This document shows positions 14,091 to 29,477 of a stretch of 64,000 bases of DNA, in pieces. The position numbers and the translations under genes were made by a program. Source of the stretch: Struthidea cinerea (taxonomy: Eukaryota; Chordata; Aves; Passeriformes; Corcoracidae); the NCBI GenBank assembly GCA_013397865.1, contig VZTI01001047.1, positions 186,001-250,000 of the forward strand, written 5' to 3'. How positions within the stretch are numbered: the first letter of the stretch is position 1; the number at the start of each line of letters is the position of its first letter. Below the pieces are notes generated by a model, which ran no database searches, was not told the DNA's origin, and worked only from the letters and a program-made list of their open reading frames with translations.

Positions 14091-14305
14091 AAGGGAGGGA
14101 GGGAAAGGAGGGAAAGGAGGGAAAGGAGGGAAAGGAGGGAAAGGAGGGAAAGGAGGGAAAGGAGGGAAAGGAAGGGAAGGGGGGAAAGGAGGGAAAGGAG
14201 TNNNNNNNNNNNGGAGGGAAAGGAGGGAAAGGAGGGAAAGGAGGGAAAGGAGGGAAAGGAAGGAAAGGAAGGAAAGGAAGGAAAGGAAGGAAAGGAAGGA
14301 AAGAA
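14091..14305. repeat. Polypurine minisatellite, 9-bp unit (GGGAAAGGA)n
   Basis: A pure A/G strand of 9-base units, GGGAAAGGA, shifts towards GGAAAGGAA near the right end. An 11-base N gap (14202-14212) interrupts it, with a lone T just before the gap. The frame across it encodes only Arg-Arg-Glu and Glu-Gly-Lys triplets and is not a gene. The homopurine mirror-like character suggests possible triplex (H-DNA) formation and probable length polymorphism. Copy number in the assembly is unreliable because of the gap. Confidence 0.95.
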
Positions 14306-17300
14306 TTGGGAATTATGAAAGTGGAATTCTAAAAGGAAATTCTAAATGATGCTTAACTCCTGGTGAAAGCAGAAAGATAAAAATGAACAAACAAGAAAAC
14401 CTGTCTGTTCTATTACTTAAAAGAATGTCAGAGTGTTTCAAGAAGAGAATAAAAGTATCAACTCTTTCAAGATGAAAAAGAGAACTCACAAGGCTTTTTC
14501 TAGCAATAAGAAGTACAAGTAACATGGGTTTGAACATATTGCATTAAAAAAAAATCTCAGAGCATGAATTCTTGAGCTACAAAATAAATCTTGAGCAAAA
14601 TTTTGCCTCAACACATGCAGTTCTATGTTTTGAGCAACTCAAAACAGTGTTCATCTATCCACTTTTTCTTCTGTACAATAGATTTACCTACATTTTTCCT
14701 TTTTCTGCCTTCTTCCAGAATCACACAAGAATGAAGTCAAGAAAAAAGAAAAATTATAAACCACACAATCTTCAATTGCCTTCTGGTTTTATGCATGATA
14801 TCATGTATTAGGCTGCACGACAGTCATGGGATGATGCACAGGAATGGCTCAGGTCACTGGGCTACCTGGGAGCTGCCACAGTACCAGTGAGCCTGCCCCA
14901 TGCTGCTGGTCAGATGCACGGCTGGCAGCACACAGGGTCAGTGAGAACAGCCCAGCCACACAGGAGTGCAAAGCAGAAGCCACGTGAGTGACCCTGATAT
15001 TCAAAATGCAGGACACAAGAAGTCTGCAAATCTACAAACCTGACTCTGTGGAAGAAGATCACGCTGGGAAGAGCCAAGGGAGGAACTGAAGGAGAGCCCT
15101 GCAAGGCTGGGCTGTTGACAAGTGCAGTGAACAGGTCTGGCAACTTTAATTATTAGAGCCATATAATAAAGTACTTTTCAGACACACATCCTAACTTCCT
15201 ATTTATTTCCTGGTGCTTTCCAAGCACTGACAGAGAGCTGTTCCATTACTTGTCCATGCTGCAGTAATAGGGTGAAGTGAGGTGTTCAAACTGGAGCTTC
15301 CAAAATGCAAATGCCGAGTGACAGGCAGCATGCTCAGAAGGAACCCACATGCAGTAATTACCTTCCCTGTCAGTCTAAAACTAGTCAAGCATCATCTTTC
15401 AAAAATTGTACGAGCCCACCAACTTTTGTTGCTCTTTTTTGTTCTTGTTACCTTTTATTTTTTTAAGATTATGTGATACTTAAAAAGCTGCTCCATTGTT
15501 GTTCTGAATATCCTTCCTTGGTTTTACTTTTATCATGAAAGTTTGTTATTGAAAATTTCATACCTACCCTTGTCTGAGTATTTGAGTAAATGAAAACTAG
15601 CTAAATTTTATTTATACCATTTAAAATATAAAAGGAAAGGCTTGTCCAAGCTTACTGACAGCTTGAAGAAAAGCAGAATTACTAAATTATTAGACGGACA
15701 GAAGAATGATTTCACATTAAATAGAAGTATCATCTAATTTAACTTGTGGCTGCCATGCAATGATGTCCTGGAGAATAACTCTTCTGAACATCACTCACCT
15801 TCAAGTCAAATTATTTGTCTTAGAGTGCCATGGGAAACAATACAGCCTTGAAGCACCACAGTGAATATAAAAAAAACATCCATAGCTTTCCCTCTAATAT
15901 AGCCAACATTGACAAACTAATTTTTTCCATTATTCTTCACAGGTTTGCACTTAATCTATTTTTCAACGTCAGTTGCTCTAGGAACCAGGCCTATACCAAT
16001 GCTGAGAAAGAACTGAAGTCACAACAGGCAGCAGTCAATCCTGCTCAGACAAAACACAAGTTAAAATTGTCTTAAAAACCTAATGAAAAAAACCTCAGAA
16101 TTCATACCAGAAGCTTCTTTGGCAAAGTAGGATTTAAACGGCACATTTTCCTCCAATGGCAGCTACGTACAATGGGATACTCAAATTGTCCATACAAGCT
16201 ATGATTTTCTTTCATTTAGATCTAACTTAAACTACAACAAATACCTTTTTATAAGTCGCTTTAGAGAGCTGCAATTAGACTATTCAAACACCATCCCAAA
16301 GCAACATAACTGAAATATTAAACTCCACAAAACTAGTATTTTCACAAATAATAACTCATCCAAGATAAGCAAAGGGGACTCTTTCTCCAGCCCATCTTGC
16401 TCCTGGTTTTAGAAATTCTGTATTAGGTTTTCAGGGACTGGTAGAAGGAGGGGCTGAGTGAGCAAACAGAAAGAAATATTTGGAAGACATTTCTCATTTA
16501 AAAACATACAGGTGTGACAGCAGGGATAAGGACACTCAGGATCAATGGTCTGCAATGTACACAAAGAGCTCACGCTTGCCTGCTGTGCTTTGCTACCTTA
16601 AGGTTTAGGCTTTATGAGTAAAATGCTGATGGCAACTTATGACTTGTGCATTTATCCATCAGAAGACCTAAACTCTTGTCCATGCATGAAACATGATGAT
16701 TAACTACCACCATCTGTCATCATCTTGCAGCCTCCAAAACTTGGTACAAATCAACATATTGGTAGAACTGCAAAGCAGTCTCTTTGGTTCGTTTGAAACA
16801 GCATTAAACAAAATTACTTGGACAGAGTGCGGCTTCTGTGAACTACATAATGGTGCTATCTGAATACCAGTATTACCAGTATGACACAAGACGCTACAGA
16901 ATCCTACTGTTTCAAAGAAAAAGAAAAAAAAAACCAAAACCACAAACACAAAACTTCATAAATATTTGTAGCTAGACTAGGGGAGATGAAAAGGGCTGAG
17001 ATAAAGCTCCTACTCAGACACCTGGGCTCCACAAGTGTTTTGTGTTTATTTGTTTAAGAAAAAGGAAATAAGCAAAGTAATAAGCAAGGTCTCCTGTTAC
17101 TCAAAAGATCTGCCAGCAGCTGCAGTATTCCCTTTGCCCTGAACTTCACCCAGGTGATGTTTCATAACTCTGGTTATGAAAACATGGAATAAATTCCCTC
17201 TCCCAGCCAACAGTACTTGTTCTCATCTCTCACCTCTCCAGGATGTCCTTTTCTCTCCCAACTTACCATGCACTGATCTGAACTTTCTGAGTATTTGGAG

Positions 17301-20300
17301 AGAGAAAGAACTTTAGGATTTTCATGTATAAACTGGGGAACACAATATGCCTAGCAGGCTAATTAATCCCAGAAGCAGTTTAGCTACAGCCAAGGTTTTT
17401 ATGATTACACTGCAGGAGAAAAAAAACCAACAAGGAGTTCTTGTCAGGGAGCAGCAGGGAGGAAAGCAAAGAACACAAGCTGGGTATTACTGTCCAACTG
17501 CAGAGCCGACCTTTCAATATTACACAAAACCTCCTACATATGCTGGAATTAGGTGGGGTAGGTGGATCAGGCAGGAAAACAAAGAAAACGAAGGAAATAA
17601 CTTATGTGCCTGCTATGATAAGGAAGAGGGAGACCGTGGAAAGCACTATACATGGTCACGGTAACCAATCCAGGTACTTAGACTGACCACACGAATCTAA
17701 ATGGAAAATGAAAAAAAATATTTGGAGAAGTCAATTAAATGAATGGTGAATGAATTAAAAGACAAATATGGCAGCAGTCTGCTCAACGTGTACAGGAACA
17801 GTGTCACACTGATCCTAAGTCAAAAGCATTTGGAAAAAAGGACACACAGATTAGAGGCAAAGTCTATGCAGGGCCTGAAATGGCACAGCCAAGAGAACTG
17901 AGGGGAAAAATCGGGATGGATGGTGGGACTATCAAAAGAAAGACCAAGAAACACAGTGAGCAAGAACTAATGTAGAAAAACACCTAGGAGGTACTGGACA
18001 CATGTTGAACTCTAACTGAAATGCTCAAGAAGATTTTTTTTTTTTAGTGTAGTGAGTTTATGCATTCATCCTCTACCCAGGACAGAGAATGCTACAGGGA
18101 ACGAACAACGAAGGCAAGGACATCATCTTCCTTTCTAGGTCACTCCCAGCATTCCCATCCAGCCCGGTGTCATCCTGTTGCAGCTACACTTTGAGACATC
18201 TCCCAAATCTGAGCTCTACATCAGTCTGAAGGTGGCACAGCCGCCTGTCATCTCTTTGTTAACAGGGCTCACACCTGCAAAAGCTACCAGCAAATCCTGC
18301 ATCCACCTCCCTGAGCCAGCCAAACTCTGGGATGGGAAGGGGCCTCCTCTGATGGCTCTCCCAGCAGCTCAGAGCAGGTGTGTCAGCAACACGTTCTCCC
18401 GCAAAACAGGCTCTCTCCAGCATTTCACCTACATTTAAGTATCAAGCAACTTTTAACTGCATCTTTTCAGTGACTTGAACTGTTAAATAAATAGAAGAGT
18501 AAAAAGCAAAAAGCTGTAAGACAAGCAGGGTTTTTTAATACAGTGAAATTTCCTTTTTATAGCTGGGTGTGGAGTGCCAAGTTTATTTTTAAAATGCCTT
18601 CAGGGCTAAACTGCAGAAAATAGAGCTTTGCAGATAAGAATACCACTAGTTCCTTTAAAGGTGAATACAAGAAGCTGTGTACTATCAGGAACCACATACA
18701 GAAAAATACAGAAGACACAAAACTATTTTATCATTAGAAAGATTGTATTATTCATAAAGACTAACACTGCCTTACACCACAGAGTACCTACCACACTATC
18801 TGCCAGCACTAAGGGAATTTCAGGAATATTTATATTATGATACTGATGTTTTCAATTTATCACAAGTCTCCAGAGCAAGCTTACAAATCAATATTTTTAA
18901 AGAGCATCACTCACATAAACAATATTCCTCACCCCTCAAAAATAAAAGGTTTAAACAAAAGTTCAGTTATGTTAAAGCAAGTGAGAAAGAAAACAAAATA
19001 GCCTTTTCTCACAAAGAAAAATCTTGAAATGTAAAACAATTACAAGCAGTTCTAGTCAGTCATAATTCTGCACTGTGAAAGATCAAGACTGGCATGTTAA
19101 TATCTACCTCTGGGAGAGCCAAGAGACAAGCAAATTGCTCCATAAACATCTTGATCTTATTGCTGGCTATGATGATTTTATGACAACTTACTGTAACTGT
19201 GTTTTTTTATAAAAGTACAGAAGCTACTGCGAAGCTACAATATTCACAGTAATATTTACAGTATTCTACAACTTTCACAGTCAAATTGCACCTGCAAAGA
19301 AAAGCCTGCCTGGTATTTGGACTTGACCAAACCCACCACATTTCAAGGTTCACTTTTAGGGTATTGTTTCTGTTAAACATTCCAGTTTTCTTACAGATGT
19401 TTCTATGAAATTTAAACCCTTTAAACAATAACTAGCAGAAGGTTTTTGTCACAAAATAAACAAATCAACATATATCAGAATGAGAATTAATTCCTCAATA
19501 CTTTAGAGAGCTACATTTAATTGATAAAAGAAATGAAGAAAAGTGGAAGCCTTAACACAATAAGCAAAGGTTTTCAGAAGAGAGAACTCAGGAAACCTTT
19601 ACTACTTACAGTTAAACATCTGACATCTTTAAAAAGGCTTTATTTCATATCAAGATTAGGATTTACATTAGAGAATATGATCTTTAAGAGAAAGTCAGAC
19701 ATAACATATTAATACACCTGGATTATCACAATCCTTTTTAATCTCCTTGCCTATTCACTGGACCAAAAGTTTTCTTTCCAGATACTCTCACAGTTGTTTA
19801 TAAACAAAAGCAAAGTTAAAAGCAAGCATTCAGAAATCTTCTCATTTCCTCATAAAAGTGACCATTGCAGTTTTCAGGAAAACAAGGGGAAAAAAAGTAC
19901 TTTCAAGTCATTCTGTATCTTGCCTCAGAATCACTCAAAATACTGTTTTATTGACAGTCTTTATTAGTACTCAAAACACTGCATTAAAAAAGTAACCATA
20001 AAAATGGGCTCAGATGTAATATAAAAGATCATATGGCATAACATTATTGCAAAGAGATTACTTTAACTAATTCCAATGTGTATGTTCTACAAAAAGCCTA
20101 ATGTTCTTCATAGAATTCACCATGAGATTTGAACAAGAAATTCCAAGAAAAACAGCTTTTCTTATTGAAGAGCTTTTTCTTATCAAGCAACACACAAGAT
20201 TTTAGCCAGAGAAAGTTCTTTTATCAGTCAACCCACAGAGGAGGTGAGATTGCAGTCAAGGTAGAACAGTAACTACTGTGTAAGACTGAGTTAAGGGATG

Positions 20301-23300
20301 CAACTTACAATCCCAGCTCAGCTTCAGCAAGCCCTATACCCTCCATTTCAGTCTTCCCCTGGAGATTAGGTTCATCTTCCTCTATAGATATGAAAGCTTT
20401 TCAAAGGAAACATACTGTACCCGTTTTAATCAATAAGATGCAATTTAAAACTTAATTTCTCTGAAGTACATCAAGAAGTCACAAGAAAGGGGATTCAGTT
20501 CTTCAAATCTAATTGCATGCATTTTTACTCCAAACTCAAGTCTCAATACACAAAATAGAATTTTCTAAAAAGATTGCAGACTTCTCTCTTACCTAACAAG
20601 CAGAGCCTACTAAATCAGACCACTAAGGAAAGAGAAGAATAAAGAACTATTTCATTCCTCCTTGAAGTTTGCACAAAAACAATAAAACCAGCAGGCTAAC
20701 ATCAATCCTGTAAAAGATCATTCAACTTCAGGTATTTTGTATTCCGCCTTATTTCTACTGCAGACTCATCTTTTAAAACGAGGGTGTTTATATACTCATT
20801 TCTCTCAAAAAAGAAATTTTCCTTTAAAAAAAATTACATTTATAAGCAGTTCATATGAATAATAATGTTTTAATCCCCTGAATACTAAGGCAGCACAAGG
20901 CTTCGAGTGGTGACATGAAAGCCAAAACCAGAACAAGACACAGAAGGTGTAAATGGCACTGAACCGCACCTCACTTTCCTGAGGCCTAAAATGCAAAGAA
21001 AATCATAAGATAATACCTTGCATAATCTTTTCTCAAGCATCAGAGTTTAAGTGCTCCTAAAAGTAAAGGTGGAAAGTCAGAAAAATACTTGAACAAACCA
21101 CAGGAAATACTCAAAGTATGTGACTTCTTCAAACATTTAAATCATGTTACAGCTATAATGAAATCCCTATTTATTTTAGAATTTTCCCCTGTGAGTCCTT
21201 ATTAACAATCATATTAACTGCAGATGAGTGAAAGTTAGGAAAAGTACAGGTATCAACACTATACCACAGTGCATTAATTGCCATTCAGGCCATTAAACTC
21301 CTGCCCCACTATCCTACATCTCCTTGAAACTGGACAAGAGTTTCTTTATGAACTTCCTGAACACATCCAACAGACAGCTTCAGGACTCTAAAAGGTGTTG
21401 TTTTTATTTACTCTATTGTGGTTTTTTGCAGCATGAAAGTATTAGACAACTTCACATATTCTTCCAGGGTTGGGTTTGGGGGTTTTCTTTGAGGCTGCGT
21501 ACTTTGGGTTTATTTGGACACAGTTATATTGTTTATTAATAATAAAAAGAAAGTATACAAAAAGCTAGAGGGAGAATGATTGAAAAAAACCCCTACTGAT
21601 GATGCAGCATATTGATGATATCCAAATCTGCAGCATACTAGGGGCTATGTCAGAGTTTCAGTGGAGGCAAGTACACAATTAAAACATTTATCTTCCATGT
21701 CTGTCTTACAGAGCACGTTACTTCCAAAACAGCTCCAGCTGATCAAGTTTTATGCTATTCAAGCTATACAGAAAGCTAAGGAAAAAGTGATCACTGATTT
21801 ATCAGTCATGATAAATCCAGTACAGAACCTGACATAAATAATATCACAGACCATCATTTTGTACTTAAACCATTTCAAAATTATTATAATCATGGAAGTA
21901 CAAATTGCTTATAACAGCTAAAGCTGGAATAAATACATGAAATTCCCAGTTGCCCTACTGCAAAGCTGCTTATTCAAGTTACTCATGCATCAATCAAACT
22001 TCCAGCTTGGTACTTCTTCAAACATCACATTCACTGTTTCTAAATGTAGTCTACTTGTCTGAAATTTTTAACTAAGATACAAAAATCAATGTTATATAAA
22101 GCACTCTTTCCTGATACTGATGATGCACAATGAGTCACCACTTCAAAGCCTCCAACACACCACCACAAGCCACATTCTTTTAAGTCACGAATAAACCCTA
22201 AAGTGGTTTCTTCTGTCTTGCTTCTAATGAACCATCCTTGGTTCCCAACAGCAAATTGAAACTTTGACAGTCAAGAGAATATGAACTCCACAAGCAGAAA
22301 TTAAAACTTCTTAACAATACATAGATCTCCTTTAACTCAAAATGAAAATATTTGCCAGACCTGTTATTTTAAAAGCTCTTTTTAAAAAGGCTATAAAAAC
22401 AGTCACCAGTGAAATGTTAATGTTGTATCTTTGTTCATTTCTTTTCCAGGTTCTTTACAGTAGATTTATGGTGTGGTTCCATGATTTGCAACAGAAGGGG
22501 GTGGAGGGAAAGAAAGGGTTTGAAAGTTTAGTGTACACTCTTTGCCAGTGGCAAGAGCCAGGCCATCAGAGGTGAGAATTCACTCAAAGATAGATAAGCT
22601 AAATAACTTCACTGTTATTACAAGAACTGCTAGACATTTTTTTGATGTGCAATAACCTGTTGATATTACCTGGCCCTGAAAAATAAGATAGGAAACTCTT
22701 TTATTTGAACAGAAAAAAAATCTGAAAGATATTTTTTTTATTCTTGCTGAGAAAATGATCATTCTGTTTTGGCAGGTGACAGCTTCATCCACGGAAAGTT
22801 CTTTCTCAAGCACTTGCACACCCTGCCCACATGAGCTGCACACACCTGCACATGATATGAGTGTCCAGACAGACATCTCCTTCAGCCCAGGCAACAAATG
22901 CTGCAGATTTGGGCCACAAAGAGCCCAGCAATAAGAAGCCATTGCTGCAATAGTCCAGTTAGGTGTGGAAAAATCTCCCAAGTAGATTGTCCACCTCAAG
23001 CATTCATCACAACTCTTAAGTACCACTTTATTATTACAAAACCCTAACAATATAGTCAACATATGGGTATAGATAAATGTGCACACCTATATAGATGCAC
23101 ATATAAGTTTTTAACAAATACACCCAAAGAAGTCAAAAGAGAAGGGCAATAACTTGGATGGTTATTTCTGAACAACAAAGTCAAAGGACACTCCAATGAA
23201 CGGAAAGAGCCCTGCCAGTGGAAAGCACACAATGCCAGGGATCATCCCAAATCCTCAGAATTGGGTGATGCAGCACAAGAGATACTGCTCCACTGAAAGA

Positions 23301-26300
23301 AGTAAATTTCAACAAAAAACCACTGGAATTTCCTTTCCTAGGGAACTATTTTTGTTGTCTTTTGTCATGAGAGGGGCCAGTATGCACAAAGAACATCTCT
23401 ACAAGCAATGACCCAGAAGAGAGAAGCAGCACTAGTGAGGTACTTACAACTGTCTGAATTTATTCAGCACCAGGAATCATTTTAGAAGTATTCGTAGCAG
23501 TACAACCATTCAATCAAAAAGGTGTTCTACCACATTTTCATCTTTTTCCTCCTTTAAGAGGAATACGTCCAATTGGCAGAAGGTCACTATTCCTCTTATG
23601 ATTCCCAAGATCCCAATCTAGAAAGGTCTTGCCTTTTATCACTGAAGCAAAAGCTAAAAATGTCATCTATGTACCTTAGATCAACTCAGATAAATACTGA
23701 TGCTGCTTTACACTGTAAATGCAGCTTTATTCTTGTTTCTACTAAGGCTATTTTGAAAAGGAAGCAATTACATTTCTCAGCTGTTTTCACATGATTTCTG
23801 CTAAGGCCATCATGAATGCCAGGTGAAATTTCAGGCTATGAAAAAGATTGCTTTTTCAAGAATGCAATGTTTTGTGATGAAATACAGCATTGTAAACTAT
23901 CATCAATAATTGTACTTGTAATTCACAAGTATAACATGGAAATGTGGCTTTTTGGTCAAATAATAGTTTTTCACATCCAAGTTTCAATTGCAATTTAGCC
24001 AGAACAGCAAGAACTAACACAGATAAGAGCTGAGCTCTGACAACAGTATTAGCACCTTATGAATAAAGAGCACCATCAGTTCTCCAAAAGTAACTCCATT
24101 AAAAATAACAGGCAATGAACACATACATAAAAATTGCTGTGAATGGTAGAAAATGTAAGTATTCAAAAACTTGTTGACTGCACCAAATTTCACAAGAAAA
24201 TCCCCACATTTCCAGCCACAGAATAGGGTTTTGGTTGGGTTTTTTGTGTTTTGTTTGTTTTAACTAAGGCTTAAGCAGACATCATAATCTCCTATTAGAA
24301 CTAGAGCACAGGTAGAAAGCTATAGCTGAGATACCTAACATGCTTCTCTACTGTAAATTTATAATTTCAAAATCAGTAACAGGTTAAGGAACATTCCTGC
24401 TCAGACTTTTCTTGCTTGGTTCCTTCCTCAACCCTCACCCTCCTCTTTTTGCTCTGCAACTTCAGTGCCAGCAGAGTGCAATTGCAACATCACTAGAGAG
24501 ATGCAAGAAGCAGGGAAGATAAACATACAAGAAGATTAAATAGATGTGGATAACTTAAGACCCCAAACTGCCTTAGGAACAGAAATTCTTAACATGTCTG
24601 AAAAGAAACCTCCAACACTTACCTACACAGTAGAAAGCCCAACTCATCCCCCTATCCTGAACAATCATGTGGGCATTAGTCAATAAAACATGCTAAACTG
24701 GAACTTGCTGAGACAAGAGTTCAGCTTCCTTCCACCGGGATACAGGTAAACCAACGGGCAGCTGGCTGGGATGATGTGACCCAGCTCTAGACAGCACTCA
24801 GCAAGACAGGCACTCCTCATTTCAGTGCAGCAATGCAGTAATGTCATCTCTGCTCATCTAAAATGACCAGTGTCATGCACTGCATTGAACTCAAGGTCCT
24901 TGGTACACATGCAGAAATCTGAGAGATCGCTAACTAACAGAGCTGTAACAGTATCTGTTAAAGAACCAGAGACAAGCTCTGGAAGGGGCAGACCTCGCTC
25001 TTTTGTGGTACCATTGTGGTACTTCTACACACAGCTTTTTCAGTTCTGATTTAAATAAACTACATATAGATAGCATATTATGAATTAAAAATTCCACATT
25101 ACAAAATTTGCCACTACCACACTTCTTTAAAAGTTACACCGTATCAGAAAATCTACTGCAGAACTATGCTGTACTACTAATTTAATTTATAATTTGTTAG
25201 GTAAATCTTTAAATTCTCACAGAACGGCAGCTGGCATTGGCTCTGCTGGATAGCAAGGAAGCTTCTGGCAGCTTCTCACAGAAGACAGCCCTGCAGCCAG
25301 CCCCCCCGCTACCAAAACCATGCCATGGAAACCCAAACCAAGCCCTAAAGCTACTGCTGAACAAAGCAAAAGATTCTCTTCACAACATGAAATGGCAGGT
25401 AATAGTTACTGCAAATGAATGATTGTGTCTTCTTGCAAGGCTTGGGTCTAATCATTCAGTCACATTATTGCAGTGTGTCACTGACGACAGCTGAAAGTTG
25501 GCACTAGTGTTGTCCATAAAGGACAGAGAATACCGAAAAGCACAAAGTCAAAAAGCACAAAGAAAAACAAAAAATGTGCTCACATATCTCAACAAAGCTC
25601 ATACTACTTTTTTTTCTGTTGAAACCTATTCTATGAAAAAGGTATCAGTCTTTCTCAGAGGTAGGATTTCCCCCTATTCACTAGTACGTGTTTTGGAAAG
25701 GTAGATCATACTTCTGGGGGTACGTTGCTCAGAGATTTTCAGAAGGTAATCCAAATGACTCCTCGAGATTGAGATTTTAGGAAACTACCTTCCAAAGTGT
25801 GTGATCATCACCCCTATACACTAGTTAGTGATTTTATGTGACTTGCCTACAACAAGCAAAATCCATTATGAAACCAAACACTAGTGTTCAACAACTTCTG
25901 GCTTCTAGTCCCATGTAAAAATTCAGTAGTTTTAAACCCTGTCACAACACCAGCTTTAGCTCTTTGCTAAAGAAAACAAAGAGCATGAAAGACGATGTTG
26001 AAGAACATACTCTACCTTTAAAAAGAAGCTCCAAATCCTTTCAATCCATAAACACCTTATTGTAAACTTATGTGGTGACTAATAGCCACATTTTATACAG
26101 AAAATAAATACAGAAATATTGTTTCAGGTAGTTTTCAGGTAGATTGCCCACATATAAGTGCCAACAGCAAATACAGACCATTCAGAAATTACCACACAAC
26201 AGTGCACATTTCAACAGCAGATGTTCTGTCTAAACACAGGAGAGTGATTTTTCCAGCAAAAAGCACGGTCATTCAGCAGACAGAATCAAGTATTAGGAGG

Positions 26301-29300
26301 TTTTGCACACTCCATGTACTTCACATGATGAACCTCACTGTGACCAAGTCACCTCCACTAGATTATCATCTATCATCACATTTGCTCCAAGTTCCACAGT
26401 GTCTGTGCACTTGAAAATTCCAGGCATACTGTCCCCGAAACCTGAAAAAATAAGGTGCAATTTTAGTCCTATGATATCTTGCATATCTACCTGTAGTGGC
26501 AGCAAGTTTTTGGGTTTGGAGGCCGAGTCAGACCTATAATGAAGCTTAAAAGATCCCGGTTCAAAGACTCAGGAGATATCAACAAACTTCTTCAAAGAAA
26601 AACAATGAGGAAGAAAATAGATTGCAACCAAAGGGTTTAGGACAGTAGAGTGCTGATGTTTTGGTTTCTGTAATTTAATTACAAAAGTCATCATGCAAGA
26701 TGAGAAAACAGCACAAATACATTTGCTGTAGACTGACCTTATCAACAAGTGGCCTTTAACACTGCCCATGTATCAAGACTTTGATCCTAACCAGCTATAA
26801 AAATAGCTGCTTATTGAATATAAAATACAAAACACTATAAAAATGTGCTGCGTATTGAAACAGACAGAAAAAGAAACTAGGAAAAAGACAATTTATGAGT
26901 ACTCTTTATCTCCATCTGCTGCTCAGCTAAGCATTTAAGAGAATGAAGAATTCTAGGAGACAAGTAGAAATCAGTTTAATGGGAAGTTTAGACATTTACA
27001 AACCTTAAATTATCCAATTCTATTGTACACTGTTCAAGCAATGCAGCATACAGATTAAAATTTGCTAGATTAGGCTGTGTATTCAGTTCTCACCTACAAT
27101 AATCTCTTTACCTGGAAATGAATAGTATTAAAACTTACACCAAGAAATACAACAAACCTGTTAAAGCCTCAAAGGTAACAGAAGAAATCTGTACCAAAAC
27201 CCCTCCAATCTTTGCTACCTGTACCAACCACAAGCAAAAACAATTTCAAGCAAAGATTCACTTATCGAGTTGCTGGAAACACTTCCAGTATAATAAAAAC
27301 AATAAAAACATAACCCCTCAACACATATGACTGATTTTCAGTGAGGTTATTGTTTTAAAACACTGTGTTGAGACTTGTGTTATTAAAATACTAATAAGAC
27401 ATTCAGGTTTCTTTCTACCTGTTGCATTATACTTGTTTTAAAACACATCCCTAAAGCCTACTAAAATCTGTCCTTAAAATGCTAAATCATAAGACTGAAA
27501 AAAGTGATTCAAGATTCCCTTTTCAGCTATGATTCTAAAAGTTACCCAGTTTCCTTGCATGAGTGCATGCTTGAAGATGTATAACTACTTTCAATAAAGC
27601 CAACAAGTAAAAATCTATGTTAAAACTGACACGTTGCAACTAGAAAGCATTTTTGCAATTTAGATATCAGCAAACAGAACATGCAAATTATGTAAGTGAA
27701 GTGTTGTTAGACATTCAAGTGTTTTATAAGTTATGAGAATTTCTTCATAGAGAAATTTATTCAGACGATTGGTGATGGGCAACAGCGCTTTTCAGCTGAA
27801 ACTGCATAGTACAGATAGCAAGAAAACAACGAGACTATTTGATTAAAAGTATTATTACTTGCTGAACTAGCTCAGACATATTTCATGTTCAGTTGTCAAC
27901 ACACAGAGTCACCTCCACTAAGGATATGCATTCAGTTTTTGTACTAAGTGATTTTATGAATTAATTACTGAATCTAATTTATAATTACTAATTACCTAAG
28001 GGGATTTACACATGCAATTATCAGAAAACACCTTTGAGAATAACTAAAGCTGTTTGATCTCACTGCCACGGTTTGAAGAATCAGTTTCTGCGTATCACAG
28101 TAACCCTACCTGATGCTATGAAATTGCTAAATTGCAAAATTCTTCAATCAGCTGCACCAAATCTTCTATGAGCTATGCCAGGGGCATCACAGGGACAGAA
28201 AAGCTACCAAAAAATCAGTTGCAGGGCAGGTAGATAACACTATTTTATTTTTTTTAATAAATAAAACATTAACTAGGCAGGCCTAGCCTCAAAGCTTTAG
28301 CCCAAGTAATACCTTCCAAAAGCTGGGTATGAAATTTTAGCCTCAAGTGAAGCGAATGACAAGAGTTCCCTTTGACTTAAGAGGACCAGGATATCACTCT
28401 GAATAAATATGTATTTTTCCAATTGTTTTGCACAACTTAATGTTGATCTAGTGCTAAATTAGGGCAAATCTAGTCTTGCTGGAAGAAAAGAATAGGTCAT
28501 GACTCCCAAGAAACTGAATTCATTGAGAAGGGCTGATCTGATCGCTTTAAAGGAGGTCAGTAGAAAATTAAACTCACAAACAAGGTAGATAAAAGACATT
28601 CCTAATGCATAAACAGAACTACATTTACACTAACTTTATTGAAGGGAAAAGCAGAAGTAAGCAGCACCCATAGGTATTCAAATTTAGGATGACTACCATA
28701 TAATCAGACTAATTCCTATCTAACAGGCAAACTTCTGCATGTTTCATATGATGAACTGAGAGCTCTGCTCTACCATATTGTTACTTCAAGCTGTAACTCA
28801 ATTTTAGTGTCCCATTTTCACAATATATTTTGCTTGAATTTACCAATTCTTTAGAAAAAGCTGCTAGAAATATCAGTTAAAACTCAAACACTGGTGATGT
28901 CCAGAAGAGAGAGACAGTGGGGATATAAGAGGGGCTAATCCAGCCTTTTTGTATAATCTGGATTATTCCCCAGGGTGGTCATTTTACCCTCAAGGTTTAC
29001 ACATTAAATACATGAATGCAAAGTACCATAAAATATTGAAATCAATACAATTTCAGGTCACTTTGTTTTGAGGAGAAGGTCTAAATTGTGCAGGAGTATT
29101 GACCTGGACATCTCTAAAAGTGCCTCTTATGTGACATTCATCTACCCAGACAATGATCAAAAAGGTCAGTGCAACAGACTGGCAGAACCTTGCTACCTTT
29201 AGCCAAACCAATACAGGCAACGGAAATGAAGATACTGAGGACAAGAAACCCCAGGAGATGCCCAACAAAAGTCCTGGTAACTCTTTTAACCCACAACAAC

Positions 29301-29477
29301 TCAATATTCATGCTATAATCTAAGCCCTACTAGAGAAATCCCTTTCCTCTGCTAGGGGATGACAAACAAGAGCATGATAAATGAGGCCTGACAACCCTAA
29401 CTATCTTTCTCAAAAAAGCTATTTTGGCTAGTTCTGGTATTAAGAAGAATCTGTCACTAACATTTTTAATTTAATTT
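14306..29477. other. Long non-coding stretch, no exon recognised
   Basis: This is about 15 kb of AT-rich sequence. Two locally GC-richer blocks (about 14813-15143 and 18130-18440) and a minus-strand frame of 168 codons (22580-23086) are the only departures. None shows a domain I recognise or has convincing flanking splice signals. No tRNA or other RNA gene was seen. The stretch is probably intronic on the minus strand. Confidence 0.55.

Noticed and set aside
14085..14318. Open frame of Arg/Glu/Gly/Lys repeats
   Set aside because: It is a translation of the 9-bp polypurine minisatellite, including Ns.
22580..23086. 168-codon minus-strand frame as a possible retrocopy
   Set aside because: No recognised domain, no poly(A) remnant and no family resemblance. 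Treated as chance.
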